Position numbers and translations under genes: made by a program. From an uncultured bacterium (GTDB lineage Bacteria > Cloacimonadota > Cloacimonadia > Cloacimonadales > Cloacimonadaceae), in the NCBI GenBank assembly GCA_937924555.1, contig CALDSN010000216.1, positions 1 through 25,428 on the forward strand: a stretch of 25,428 nt of DNA, given 5' to 3'. This document shows, one piece after another, positions 1 to 6,936 of this stretch. The stretch's first letter is position 1. Every line of letters starts with the position of its first letter. A model generated the notes under the pieces. It had not been told where the DNA came from and did not search any database. It was given only the letters and a program-made list of their open reading frames with translations.

Positions 1-48
1 CGACCACCGAGATCTACACTCTTTCCCTACACGACGCTCTTCCGATCT
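1..48 (+). other. Illumina P5/TruSeq read 1 adapter (artefact)
   Basis: These 48 bases match, from memory, the Illumina universal (P5 plus read 1 primer) adapter, beginning a few bases inside P5 and ending at its characteristic GATCT. Native sequence starts at 49. This is library contamination kept at a contig end, not genomic DNA. The neighbouring gene on the minus strand reads through into it, which gives a spurious C-terminus. Confidence 0.97.
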
Positions 49-284
49 GAAAAACTGTAGGTCTTTGCGCCGTCGGGTTGTTCATTACGGATGAAGGCAA
101 TCACCTTGTGTTCCATTTCACCTCCGCCCAGATTGCCAAACTCTGCTTGATCCAGAGGCACGGCAAGCTTCATCCCGCACTTTGCAGGTGTGCTGCCATC
201 GCTTTCCACCACGCTTGCCTGCCATATGCTTGCACCGCTTGCGAGGATGCTGCTTAGCTTTTCGTAATATTCGTTATTATTCAT
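49..284 (-). CDS. XdhC/CoxI-like protein, N-terminal part, truncated by adapter
   Basis: About 78 native residues are present before the reading frame enters the adapter, so the C-terminus and stop are missing. The visible segment has the pattern of the XdhC/CoxI N-terminal domain: a V-E-S-x-G-S-T-P-A-K stretch, then G-M-K-L-A-V and a G-N-L-G-G-G-E-M-E motif. XdhC proteins help insert sulfurated molybdenum cofactor into xanthine dehydrogenase-type enzymes. Some small relatives consist of this N-terminal domain alone and have no assigned role. I chose ATG at 284 because GGAG lies six bases upstream; a TTG at 296 is also in frame but would consume that ribosome site. The start overlaps the end of the RNA methyltransferase gene by eight bases, so it is the last visible gene of the operon. 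Which XdhC subtype it is cannot be told. Confidence 0.75.
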
Positions 285-1086
285 GCTGATCTCCAAAGAT
301 TATCTGATAAAGGGTGCAGGCGGTTGCCACGCCAACATTCAGGGAGTTCTTCCAGCCAAGCTGGGGCAGGCTGATAAAGCTGTCGCAAAGTGCCAGGTGC
401 TCAGGATTGATGCCCAGGCTTTCGTTGCCCAACACCAATGCCATAGGATAATTATAGACTGCAGAAAACACAGACTGCGCACCTTGCACAGTTTCCAGAG
501 CATAGATATGCATCCCTTGCTGCTTGCAAGACATGATAGCCTCCGAAGTGTGGTCAAAGTGTCTCCAGGCAACCAAGCTTTCGGTACCCATCGCTGTCTT
601 GGGCAAATTGGGGTGGGTAGGCAGCGGAGTTATCCCACAAAGTAGAATTTCCCCTATACCCAGGCACTCAGCACTGCGAAAGATGGAGCCTACATTGAAC
701 ACAGAGCGTAGGTTGTCACAAATAAGGGTTATCCCGCTTGCTTTCTGCTTGGCAAGGGGATTGGGGAGCGGGTTTCCGTCGCCGGTGCGAATAGAAAGCT
801 GATTGTCCTTGCGTAAGGCAGCACCGTGAAAATCATTAAGCTTCTGGAGGACAGTATAAGGGCTGATATCGGGAGCTAAACAATCCAGGAACTGGGCAGT
901 ATCACCATCCAAGGGTTGTTCTGCGAGGCTGCTGAGCTCAAGGATATGGCTAATCAAGCGCTTTCTTTCAAACGTATCATTCAGGGACAGCTCCAGAGCG
1001 CAGCTTAGCTTGTGGATTGCTTTATGTTGTTCGTTCGGGGTGAAAGATTTGAATTTCTCCGGGGTGTAACAAGCTTGCTTGGTCAT
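277..1086 (-). CDS. SpoU/TrmH-family RNA 2'-O-methyltransferase
   Basis: The 269-residue product has the three SPOUT motifs of SAM-dependent RNA ribose methyltransferases. Motif 1 is around residues 122-138 (D-N-L-R-S-V-F-N-V-G-S-I-F-R, with N131 and R137). Motif 2 is at 217-226 (V-L-G-N-E-S-L-G-I). Motif 3 is at 238-254 (S-L-P-Q and N-S-L-N-V-G-V-A), which forms the trefoil knot binding SAM. The first ~115 residues are a helical extension without a recognised fold, unlike the L30e-like domain of RlmB. The substrate, a tRNA or rRNA ribose, cannot be read from the sequence. The ATG at 1086 forms an ATGA overlap with the stop of the upstream HAD gene, so translation is probably coupled. A longer frame starting with GTG at 1134 would overlap that gene by about 50 bases and is less likely. 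Confidence 0.9.
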   Translation of the reverse strand: MTKQACYTPEKFKSFTPNEQHKAIHKLSCALELSLNDTFERKRLISHILELSSLAEQPLDGDTAQFLDCLAPDISPYTVLQKLNDFHGAALRKDNQLSIRTGDGNPLPNPLAKQKASGITLICDNLRSVFNVGSIFRSAECLGIGEILLCGITPLPTHPNLPKTAMGTESLVAWRHFDHTSEAIMSCKQQGMHIYALETVQGAQSVFSAVYNYPMALVLGNESLGINPEHLALCDSFISLPQLGWKNSLNVGVATACTLYQIIFGDQHE

Positions 1087-1673
1087 AGCTGATGTCTGTG
1101 GATTAACGAGGCAGCAGTTAGAAGGTTTTCGCACACAAAATCGGGCTTTAGGACCCCGGGAAGCACACTCTCCACCATCTCTTTGCGTCCATTCCCGCTA
1201 AGCAGCAGGATAGTCTTCATGCCTGCGTTCTTGCCGAACTCAATATCTGTGCCCCTATCCCCTATCATCCAAGACTGCCTTGCGTCGAAGCTAAACTCCC
1301 GCATCGCTCGCTTAAACATACCAATGCCGGGCTTGCGGTCCTCATGCTCCACATTGTAGGGAGGCACAATACCTGTCTTGAAATAGGGAGAGTAATACAC
1401 GGCATCCAGCTCCACACCCTCCGCAGAAATCAAGCCTCGCATCCTGGCAAGCACAGACTCCAGAGCTTCCACGCCAAAGTAGCCACGGGCAATGCCGGAC
1501 TGATTAGTAACCACGAAAAGCAGGAAATCCATGCTCTTCAGCAGACGTAAAGCCTCTCCGGTGTAAGGATACAGATGGTATAGTTCAGGTTTGCTGATAT
1601 AACCGAACTCATCGGGACTAAGCACCCCGTCCCTATCCAAAAAGATAGCTCTTTTAGTACTTCTTGCTTTCAC
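1083..1673 (-). CDS. HAD-IIIA phosphatase, GmhB/HisB-N-like, lacking the zinc loop
   Basis: The 196-residue protein has the HAD motifs of D-glycero-D-manno-heptose 1,7-bisphosphate 7-phosphatase and the histidinol-phosphatase part of HisB. D13-x-D15-G-V-L holds the nucleophile and acid/base, T56-N-Q-S-G-I-A-R-G is motif II, R113-K-P-G carries the lysine, and G-D139-R-x-T-D143-I is motif IV. Known GmhB and HisB proteins usually bind zinc through a Cys/His loop just before the R-K-P motif. Here that stretch (residues 94-112) has no cysteine and only one histidine, so the zinc site is absent. The start is GTG at 1673, with GAGG upstream, inside the 3' end of lptD (20-base overlap). The pairing with LptD fits a role in LPS core heptose synthesis, but another sugar phosphate is possible. 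Confidence 0.85.
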   Translation of the reverse strand: MKARSTKRAIFLDRDGVLSPDEFGYISKPELYHLYPYTGEALRLLKSMDFLLFVVTNQSGIARGYFGVEALESVLARMRGLISAEGVELDAVYYSPYFKTGIVPPYNVEHEDRKPGIGMFKRAMREFSFDARQSWMIGDRGTDIEFGKNAGMKTILLLSGNGRKEMVESVLPGVLKPDFVCENLLTAASLIHRHQL

Positions 1674-4059
1674 GAGTTTGGAACCTCAGGGCATCCGGCA
1701 ACAGTGTGTTGAACAACACTATGCGGTAATCCCAGTATTCGTTGCGTTTGTTTATGGTGATATCCATCTTCCAGCAATGTAGGTTACGAGATATCTGGAA
1801 GGCTTGAGAGATCATTTCCTTGGTCTTCATGTTGTAATAGTTACTGTAACTGAAGCTCCAGTTGTTCGTTATCTTTCCTGTAATCCCCAAACGCAGGTTA
1901 CTACTTTGGGCATGGAAAATATCCTTGGGGGCATACAAGTTATGCGTGAGTGATATGCTCCACTTATCGTCTGCCGTTTCATCATCTACAAACTGGTCAA
2001 CATCTTCCAGAGAATCACTTTTGGCAAAGGAAGAAAACACTGTGTTGCGAGGATGGGGGAAGTATTCGGCATAGGGAGCACTGCCACCCAACGAAATGCT
2101 TTGAGAGAAGTATTGATTCCTTAAGTTAGCATTATCTAAATGCACTTTGTAAGGGTCTTGCTGCATACTTAGTTGAGATGAATACCCCAGAACCAAATCA
2201 CCAAGCTTAAACTTATCACCATTCAAGTTCATGCTTCCCAAGGAGATGTTACCCGGACGGAAGTTTAGGTTATGCGAGATGCTGCCAAAGCGTTTCTTAT
2301 GCTTATACAGGTTGGCAGAGCCTCGGGAACTCATGGTTATTATGTCGTTCAGCTTCTTCTCATTTTCGCCCTGCATATACTTGAGCTGCCATTTCTGCTC
2401 CAAACCATAGCTGAGGCTGGCAGACTTCTCAGAACTGCGGATACCGATACCGCCAAAGCTGTATAGGTCTTCGTTCCTGCGAGAATCCGGAGCATAACTG
2501 ACGCTTAGCGAGGGACTCATTATATGGCGGATGGAACGGATGGGGGATTTGCTGAAGTTGCGAATGCCATAGATGTTAAAGTTGGTGCTGGCGTAAGCAG
2601 AATAATCTCCACCCCGCACCATCTTCTTGTTGTTTTTATCCCTATCCATCCAGCTCTCCTGATAGTCCATCCCCTGCCGGAAGCTCAACCAGCCCCGATA
2701 CTTCCAGTTATAGGATAAACCAAAGTTATGCTTTATCCCCATGTGATGCTCGTTCAAATACAACCCGCTATCATCACGGCTGTTGTCCCAAAACACATCA
2801 GACAGAGTGTAACCTTTATCCCTCAGTTCCCCGGTGTGGTCAAAGCGCAGATTGTAGCTATAACTGAGGTTGCTGAACCAGCTATCTGAGGAGGCAGAGA
2901 ACAGCTCCGACACCGGACGGGTAGGGAAGTTAAACGATGCACTCGGTAACACCACGGATGCCCGGTCATTGATGATATCCTGCGTGTAAACACTGCCCAC
3001 ATTAAGATACGATGAGCCCAAGGGCTGGCGATATGAGATGCTGGAGCTTAAACGCTGCGCAAGGCTTTGGTTCAGGTCATCACTGCCTTCCCAAATCCTC
3101 TTGTTGCTCACATAATCGATATTCACATCAATGGAAGCCTTATCCGGTAATTCCTGATGGTGATTACCCTGCAGCGACCAATCATTGCTTCTGGAACCTT
3201 GACTGATGCTTCGCTGCAAAGTGGCATTAACTGCACCGCTAAAGTAATAGCGTCTCAAATAGGCAGAGTTCAACCGTGCTTTCCAGCCTGTCTTTTCATA
3301 CAGGTCGAAGGCAGCCGTTACATCTGCATAGTCCTTGTAGGGATAATACCAGGCAATGTTACGCAAATACTTGCCATCTGTGTTGTTATAGCCCGGCTCA
3401 GGGATAAGGAAACCGGGGTATCTCCCCTTACGGGTGGGGATGGTGATAAAGGGGAAGTAAAACACAGGGAAGTGGTTCACATAAGCTATCACCGGCTTGC
3501 CGACAATCTTATCCCCCCGATACACTCGCAACTTCTTTGCCCAAAAGTAATAGGACGGTTCTTCGTAGTCACAGGAGGTGAAGCGTCCGCTATCTATATC
3601 GTAAATATCATTTGCCGTTTTGCGTATCTCCAAACCGTAATAATAGCCTTTCTCCATCATGCTGTTGCCATTATCCAAGATCCCGGTTTGGCTGGCAACA
3701 TCATAACGCACATTGTTGCCGATCAAGAGCTGCTCTCCATCCCGCATCCGAGTGAAGCCATAGCTGTAGGCACGATCCTTTTTCAGGTCTATCAACAGGG
3801 AATCTGCTATTATCTCGGAGAGTTGGTAGTTTATCTTTGGACTTCCATACAGGCGAATCGTTTCCTCATCGTAGCGAAAGCTGATGCTATCAGCAGTGTA
3901 GGAAAGCGAATCCAGCTTGGGTTTCTCCAATCCAAGACTATCGGGCAGAGAGGGGAGCAAAGAATCCGGCACAGCAAGCCCCGGCGCAGCGGTTTGCGCA
4001 AAGATGGGCAGTGCTACAATAAGCAGGCATAAGACAATCAGATACTTATATTTAACCAT
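1654..4059 (-). CDS. lptD: LPS-assembly outer membrane protein LptD-like
   Basis: The mature protein would be an outer-membrane beta-barrel that inserts lipopolysaccharide into the outer leaflet, working with LptE. The 801-residue product has a signal peptide (residues 1 to about 22, ending P-I-F-A-Q). An N-terminal OstA/LptA-like beta-jellyroll follows, with the repeated pattern of a short strand plus G-D-E-Q/G-N-N-V-R-Y. Then comes the aromatic segment F-P-V-F-Y-F-P-F-I-T-I-P typical of the LptD domain boundary, and a long barrel rich in alternating Y/W/S/N. Paired cysteines typical of E. coli LptD are mostly missing: one C lies in an S-C-D-Y segment of the N-domain and one near the end. 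I start at ATG 4059, which has AGGGA just upstream and sits directly before the signal peptide; an in-frame start 13 codons earlier adds a poor N-terminus. The gene overlaps the downstream HAD phosphatase. Confidence 0.88.
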   Translation of the reverse strand: MVKYKYLIVLCLLIVALPIFAQTAAPGLAVPDSLLPSLPDSLGLEKPKLDSLSYTADSISFRYDEETIRLYGSPKINYQLSEIIADSLLIDLKKDRAYSYGFTRMRDGEQLLIGNNVRYDVASQTGILDNGNSMMEKGYYYGLEIRKTANDIYDIDSGRFTSCDYEEPSYYFWAKKLRVYRGDKIVGKPVIAYVNHFPVFYFPFITIPTRKGRYPGFLIPEPGYNNTDGKYLRNIAWYYPYKDYADVTAAFDLYEKTGWKARLNSAYLRRYYFSGAVNATLQRSISQGSRSNDWSLQGNHHQELPDKASIDVNIDYVSNKRIWEGSDDLNQSLAQRLSSSISYRQPLGSSYLNVGSVYTQDIINDRASVVLPSASFNFPTRPVSELFSASSDSWFSNLSYSYNLRFDHTGELRDKGYTLSDVFWDNSRDDSGLYLNEHHMGIKHNFGLSYNWKYRGWLSFRQGMDYQESWMDRDKNNKKMVRGGDYSAYASTNFNIYGIRNFSKSPIRSIRHIMSPSLSVSYAPDSRRNEDLYSFGGIGIRSSEKSASLSYGLEQKWQLKYMQGENEKKLNDIITMSSRGSANLYKHKKRFGSISHNLNFRPGNISLGSMNLNGDKFKLGDLVLGYSSQLSMQQDPYKVHLDNANLRNQYFSQSISLGGSAPYAEYFPHPRNTVFSSFAKSDSLEDVDQFVDDETADDKWSISLTHNLYAPKDIFHAQSSNLRLGITGKITNNWSFSYSNYYNMKTKEMISQAFQISRNLHCWKMDITINKRNEYWDYRIVLFNTLLPDALRFQTRESKKY

Positions 4060-4077
4060 TTGTTCCCTTAGCGAGGC

Positions 4078-4106
4078 ATGCAAATTAAGCAGCATCAATA
4101 TGTCAA
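4078..4106 (-). promoter_or_regulatory. Possible promoter in front of lptD
   Basis: On the minus strand a perfect TTGACA box (4101-4106) is followed 17 bases later by TTGCAT (4078-4083), a weak -10 match. Transcription would begin about a dozen bases before the lptD start. The box lies in the 93-base gap between the glycerate kinase stop and lptD, the only sizeable gap in this gene train. Promoter consensus in this lineage is not known to me, so this is tentative. Confidence 0.3.
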
Positions 4107-4152
4107 GCAGCTTTCGCTCAGCGGGCTTGCATTACCTTGGAAAAGCAACATA

Positions 4153-5307
4153 TCAAGTAAGGGTGAGGATAAACACATCATTCACATTAATCTTGTGGGG
4201 AAGTGCGGGAATTATCGCTCCAATCGCATTCAGGGCACCAAAGGAATCAAAGCTTGCCAAGGCACGGTCAATATCTATCCCCTTGGCTTGAAGTTGCTGC
4301 GCTGTGCATCCATCCACTCTTGCTCCTCCACAGTTCTGCAGATAGTCGCTTCCATCAGTGGCATATGCCACCAGAGATATCCCTTCATGACCAGCTATCA
4401 ACTTAGCAAACAGCAAGGCAAGATGCGTACACCTTCCTCCCCTGCCAATGGCAAAACCTTCGTGACTGATTGCCCCATCTCCTTGCCATCCCACCTGAAC
4501 GGGAGCTTCTCCCCCAAACAAATGTATGCCTTTTGCTTCGCTGCTAAGAGCATAATCCGCCAAGGCAACTGCCCAACCCTCAGCTTCTTGGGCTACAAAC
4601 CGGCTGTGTACCACAGCATTCTGCCCGATAATATCTGCCAAAGTGCAGAGAAAGCCGTGATTATCCCCCACAATACGGTATTGCAGCCTCAGTTCATCGC
4701 CACGGTAGAACGGTGCGGAGCCTATCACTGCAGGGTCATTGTGCATCACATCGGACAAGGCAAAGCAATATATCCTGTTACAAGCGATATATTTCAGTGC
4801 CTTCCCATCCTTCACCTTGGAGAGTTTCTTCCTCTCTGCGTTTATCTCCGCGATGCTCTTCCCACTTTGCAGAAGACTGTCATATAGCTGCACAATCTCG
4901 CTTAGCTCCATCCTCCCTTCCGGCACCTCAAACAGGGCAGAGGTACCACCGGAGAGCAGGATTAGCATATCTTCTTCGGGATTCAGGCTGGATAGCCAGC
5001 CCAAGATATCCCTGCTGTGTTTGATGCTGTTCGCATCCGGCAAAGGGTGGCTTGCTTCCATGCTGATAATGTGCGGAATTGAGGCGGGACAATGACCATA
5101 TTTGGTTAAGAGATACCCTTCGTAAGCCACATTCCTTGCGCTAAGCACCTCACAGGCAAGCTTCGCCATGGGAAAAGCACTTTTCCCCAAGGCAAGCACA
5201 TTCACCTGCGAGGCAAAACTGATTCCTGCCAGTTCTCTCCTCAGTTCGGGGAAGTCCGCATATTGCTCCAGGCTTTGCTCCAGAGCATCCAGGATATCTA
5301 TCTTCAC
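4153..5307 (-). CDS. Glycerate 2-kinase, GckA/MOFRL family (DUF4147)
   Basis: The product of 384 residues has the N-terminal DUF4147 domain and C-terminal MOFRL domain of class II glycerate kinases, which phosphorylate D-glycerate to 2-phosphoglycerate with ATP. Visible motifs are L-A-L-G41-K-S-A, A-S-H-P-L-P-D (85-91), L-S-G-G-T-S-A (118-124), S-D-V-x-x-N-D-P-A-V-I-G-S (185-197), F-G-G-E (264-267), G-R-G-G-R (288-292) and the C-terminal A-T-D-G-S-D (316-321) with N-V-N-D (374-377). The usual T-G-P-T-G-T lead-in to N-V-N-D is replaced by A-L-P-H-K-I, and the protein is on the short side for the family. The start is GTG at 5307, in a GTGA overlap with the stop of the upstream lipoprotein gene and with AGCAGG just upstream. 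It should feed glycerate into lower glycolysis. Confidence 0.88.
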   Translation of the reverse strand: MKIDILDALEQSLEQYADFPELRRELAGISFASQVNVLALGKSAFPMAKLACEVLSARNVAYEGYLLTKYGHCPASIPHIISMEASHPLPDANSIKHSRDILGWLSSLNPEEDMLILLSGGTSALFEVPEGRMELSEIVQLYDSLLQSGKSIAEINAERKKLSKVKDGKALKYIACNRIYCFALSDVMHNDPAVIGSAPFYRGDELRLQYRIVGDNHGFLCTLADIIGQNAVVHSRFVAQEAEGWAVALADYALSSEAKGIHLFGGEAPVQVGWQGDGAISHEGFAIGRGGRCTHLALLFAKLIAGHEGISLVAYATDGSDYLQNCGGARVDGCTAQQLQAKGIDIDRALASFDSFGALNAIGAIIPALPHKINVNDVFILTLT

Positions 5308-6374
5308 TTGCCTGCTTTCATTAAACTGTCGTTATTCACTCCCAGTATAAAGTATGGATTATTGGAATCAAAGCGTTTCATCACCACCCAATATGGCTTA
5401 TCCAAAACCAGGCGTTTAGGTTTGTAAGCCTCATGTCCGGGACCGGCAGAGGTTGCCATTACGATCACTGCTTCATTCTCCACCCTGGCACCTTTCTCGT
5501 CCATATCGAACTTAATTATCTCTTGCATCACCGATATTCCATACCCCAAGAGCGGTTTATTCTTCACTGATTTCCCCATCATCTCATCATATTGACGGGT
5601 GTAATCCAGATGCAGCTTGGGAGCTTGGAAGATGTCCTTTTTGTTCATGCATACTCCCAAGTCCTTGCTCGCATCCTCAGCAGCAGGTGCTTTTTCACGC
5701 AGCAGCTTAACCACCTCATCCGGTTTGTCCATGGCATAGCCCTTGCCCAAGAAGATTTGGTCTTCGCTGTCCTTCAGTTTAAGGCTGAGGAGGAACTTAT
5801 CGTCATTAGTGTAATCCACAATATACACATTTTCAAAGGAATGGGCATCCGCGGCAAAGCCTTCCACAGCCTTATCGCTGAACATCATATTCTGCTTGTT
5901 AAATGCTATCTGATACTCTATCTCTTTCAGAAAGTAGGCATAGGAGATTATGTCCCTCTCCCCAAGCTCCAGCTTCAAGTCTGCGATGCTTTTCTTGGGA
6001 AATTTCCTGCGGCATTCTTGGTTGATGGCATTCACCGTTTCTTGCCCGTATCCGCTTTTCACATAATAGCTTTGCTCGTCCATGTCCTGCTTGCTGAACA
6101 CGGGATTATTAAATCTCTTAAGCATTTCCAGCGTTTTCGGCTCGGCTGTATCAAGCTCAATTGCTCCCTTGGCAAAGCTCTCCGCAAGCTCTGTCCATGC
6201 CATGTTCATCGCTCCGCCCCACACATAGTTCTGCTGATATTTGCTGCCTGTGTAGTTATAGTTCGGAGCAGATTTGCCATCTTGTGGCTTTGGCTCGCAG
6301 GCTGCCTTATTCTTGCAACATGCTGTAAACATAAGGGATACAAGGACTGTGCCGACTAATATCAGCTTCTTCAT
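5304..6374 (-). CDS. Lipoprotein with serpin-like C-terminal half
   Basis: This 356-residue protein begins with a lipoprotein-like signal (M-K-K-L, hydrophobic stretch, then M-F-T-A-C19-C20), so it is probably lipid-anchored in the periplasm or outer membrane. The second half reads like a divergent serpin. Residues 193-225 resemble the serpin strand-loop-strand with 'LxLPYK...LPK'. Residues 250-262 resemble the 'lPkF' region. Residues 285-309 resemble the reactive-loop hinge (D-M-D-E-K-G-A-R-V-E-N-E-A-V-I-V). Residues 322-332 (L-V-L-D-K-P-Y-W-V-V-M) nearly match the serpin signature, then F-I-L-G-V-N-N. Serpins trap serine or cysteine proteases. The hinge is not alanine-rich as in inhibitory serpins, so inhibition is uncertain. 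The first ~190 residues are not recognised. The start at 6374 has GAGG six bases upstream; the longer open frame to 6572 lacks support. It is the first gene of the minus-strand train. Confidence 0.65.
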   Translation of the reverse strand: MKKLILVGTVLVSLMFTACCKNKAACEPKPQDGKSAPNYNYTGSKYQQNYVWGGAMNMAWTELAESFAKGAIELDTAEPKTLEMLKRFNNPVFSKQDMDEQSYYVKSGYGQETVNAINQECRRKFPKKSIADLKLELGERDIISYAYFLKEIEYQIAFNKQNMMFSDKAVEGFAADAHSFENVYIVDYTNDDKFLLSLKLKDSEDQIFLGKGYAMDKPDEVVKLLREKAPAAEDASKDLGVCMNKKDIFQAPKLHLDYTRQYDEMMGKSVKNKPLLGYGISVMQEIIKFDMDEKGARVENEAVIVMATSAGPGHEAYKPKRLVLDKPYWVVMKRFDSNNPYFILGVNNDSLMKAGK

Positions 6375-6936
6375 AATCCACCTCATAACATAGTAAAGTT
6401 CTTGCTTGTAAAGATGTTTATGTTGCCGAATTGTGTCAATACAAATCTGGGGTAAATCTGCTAATGCACTGCTTATCAGCAAGGAGTATAACTCACGGAA
6501 GCTCCAGGGTCTAACACGTTTTCTTAGCAGTTTAATGACTCTTTGGCTTCTCTCTACCCCCCCCCTGGTCACAAATCTCGTGACTCCCTCGTGACTCCCT
6601 CGTGACTCCCGGGTGGGACGAGGGAATCACCTGTGAATAATGAGCTTGGGATGGGGCATATGAAAAGGGGAGGAAAAGGATGCATACCTGAGCAGAGCAA
6701 GGATGCTTCCTGCAGCTAAAATGCTGAGCGCAGGAGATTAAAATAGCCGGTTTATCTTCTTGTTAATAAGGCTATTAGCCGCATTGTGCAGGATACGGGA
6801 CAGTTCAGAGTTGCGGAAGTAGGCGGGCAAGATATCCCCAGTTAGGCTGTTAACTGCATTGCATTTAAATAAAATCCTTTACAAAATCATGGCTCTGGAA
6901 ATCGTGGTCAATCTGAAATGTCGTTAGGAGATACTT
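6375..6936. other. Divergent intergenic spacer, 562 bases
   Basis: No gene is visible between the serpin-like lipoprotein and the S1-like gene. It contains a run of nine C (6557-6565), an 11-base repeat array with an inverted copy (6578-6630), and a weak hairpin (arms aatagcc at 6742-6748 and ggctatt at 6770-6776). An AT-rich tract at about 6865-6890 leads into the S1-like gene. Promoters for both directions must lie here, but I cannot place them with confidence. Confidence 0.7.
6578..6630. repeat. 11-base tandem repeat array with inverted copy (array A)
   Basis: Three direct copies of tcgtgactccc occupy 6578-6588, 6589-6599 and 6600-6610 with no spacer. An inverted copy, acgagggaatcac at 6618-6630, pairs with gtgactccctcgt at 6591-6603 (one mismatch) around a 14-base loop. 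Read as TGACTCCCTCG, the unit matches the 11-mers in the arrays near 11463 and 23270. Confidence 0.85.

Noticed and set aside
3157..4032. 291-codon open frame on the plus strand
   Set aside because: It lies wholly opposite lptD, which has a signal peptide and barrel pattern; the plus-strand product looks like nothing and has no ribosome site.
4078..4887. 269-codon open frame on the plus strand
   Set aside because: It is antisense to the glycerate kinase, whose family motifs are clear on the other strand.
6375..6572. N-terminal extension of the lipoprotein frame by 66 codons
   Set aside because: The internal ATG at 6374 has a good ribosome site and is followed directly by a lipoprotein signal; the extension would bury that signal and covers the C-run.
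6578..6630. Possible CRISPR array
   Set aside because: Units are only 11 bases with no spacers, and there are no cas genes in the window.
6742..6776. Hairpin in the divergent spacer as a terminator or riboswitch
   Set aside because: The 7-bp stem has a 21-base loop and no T tract, and no conserved aptamer core was recognised.
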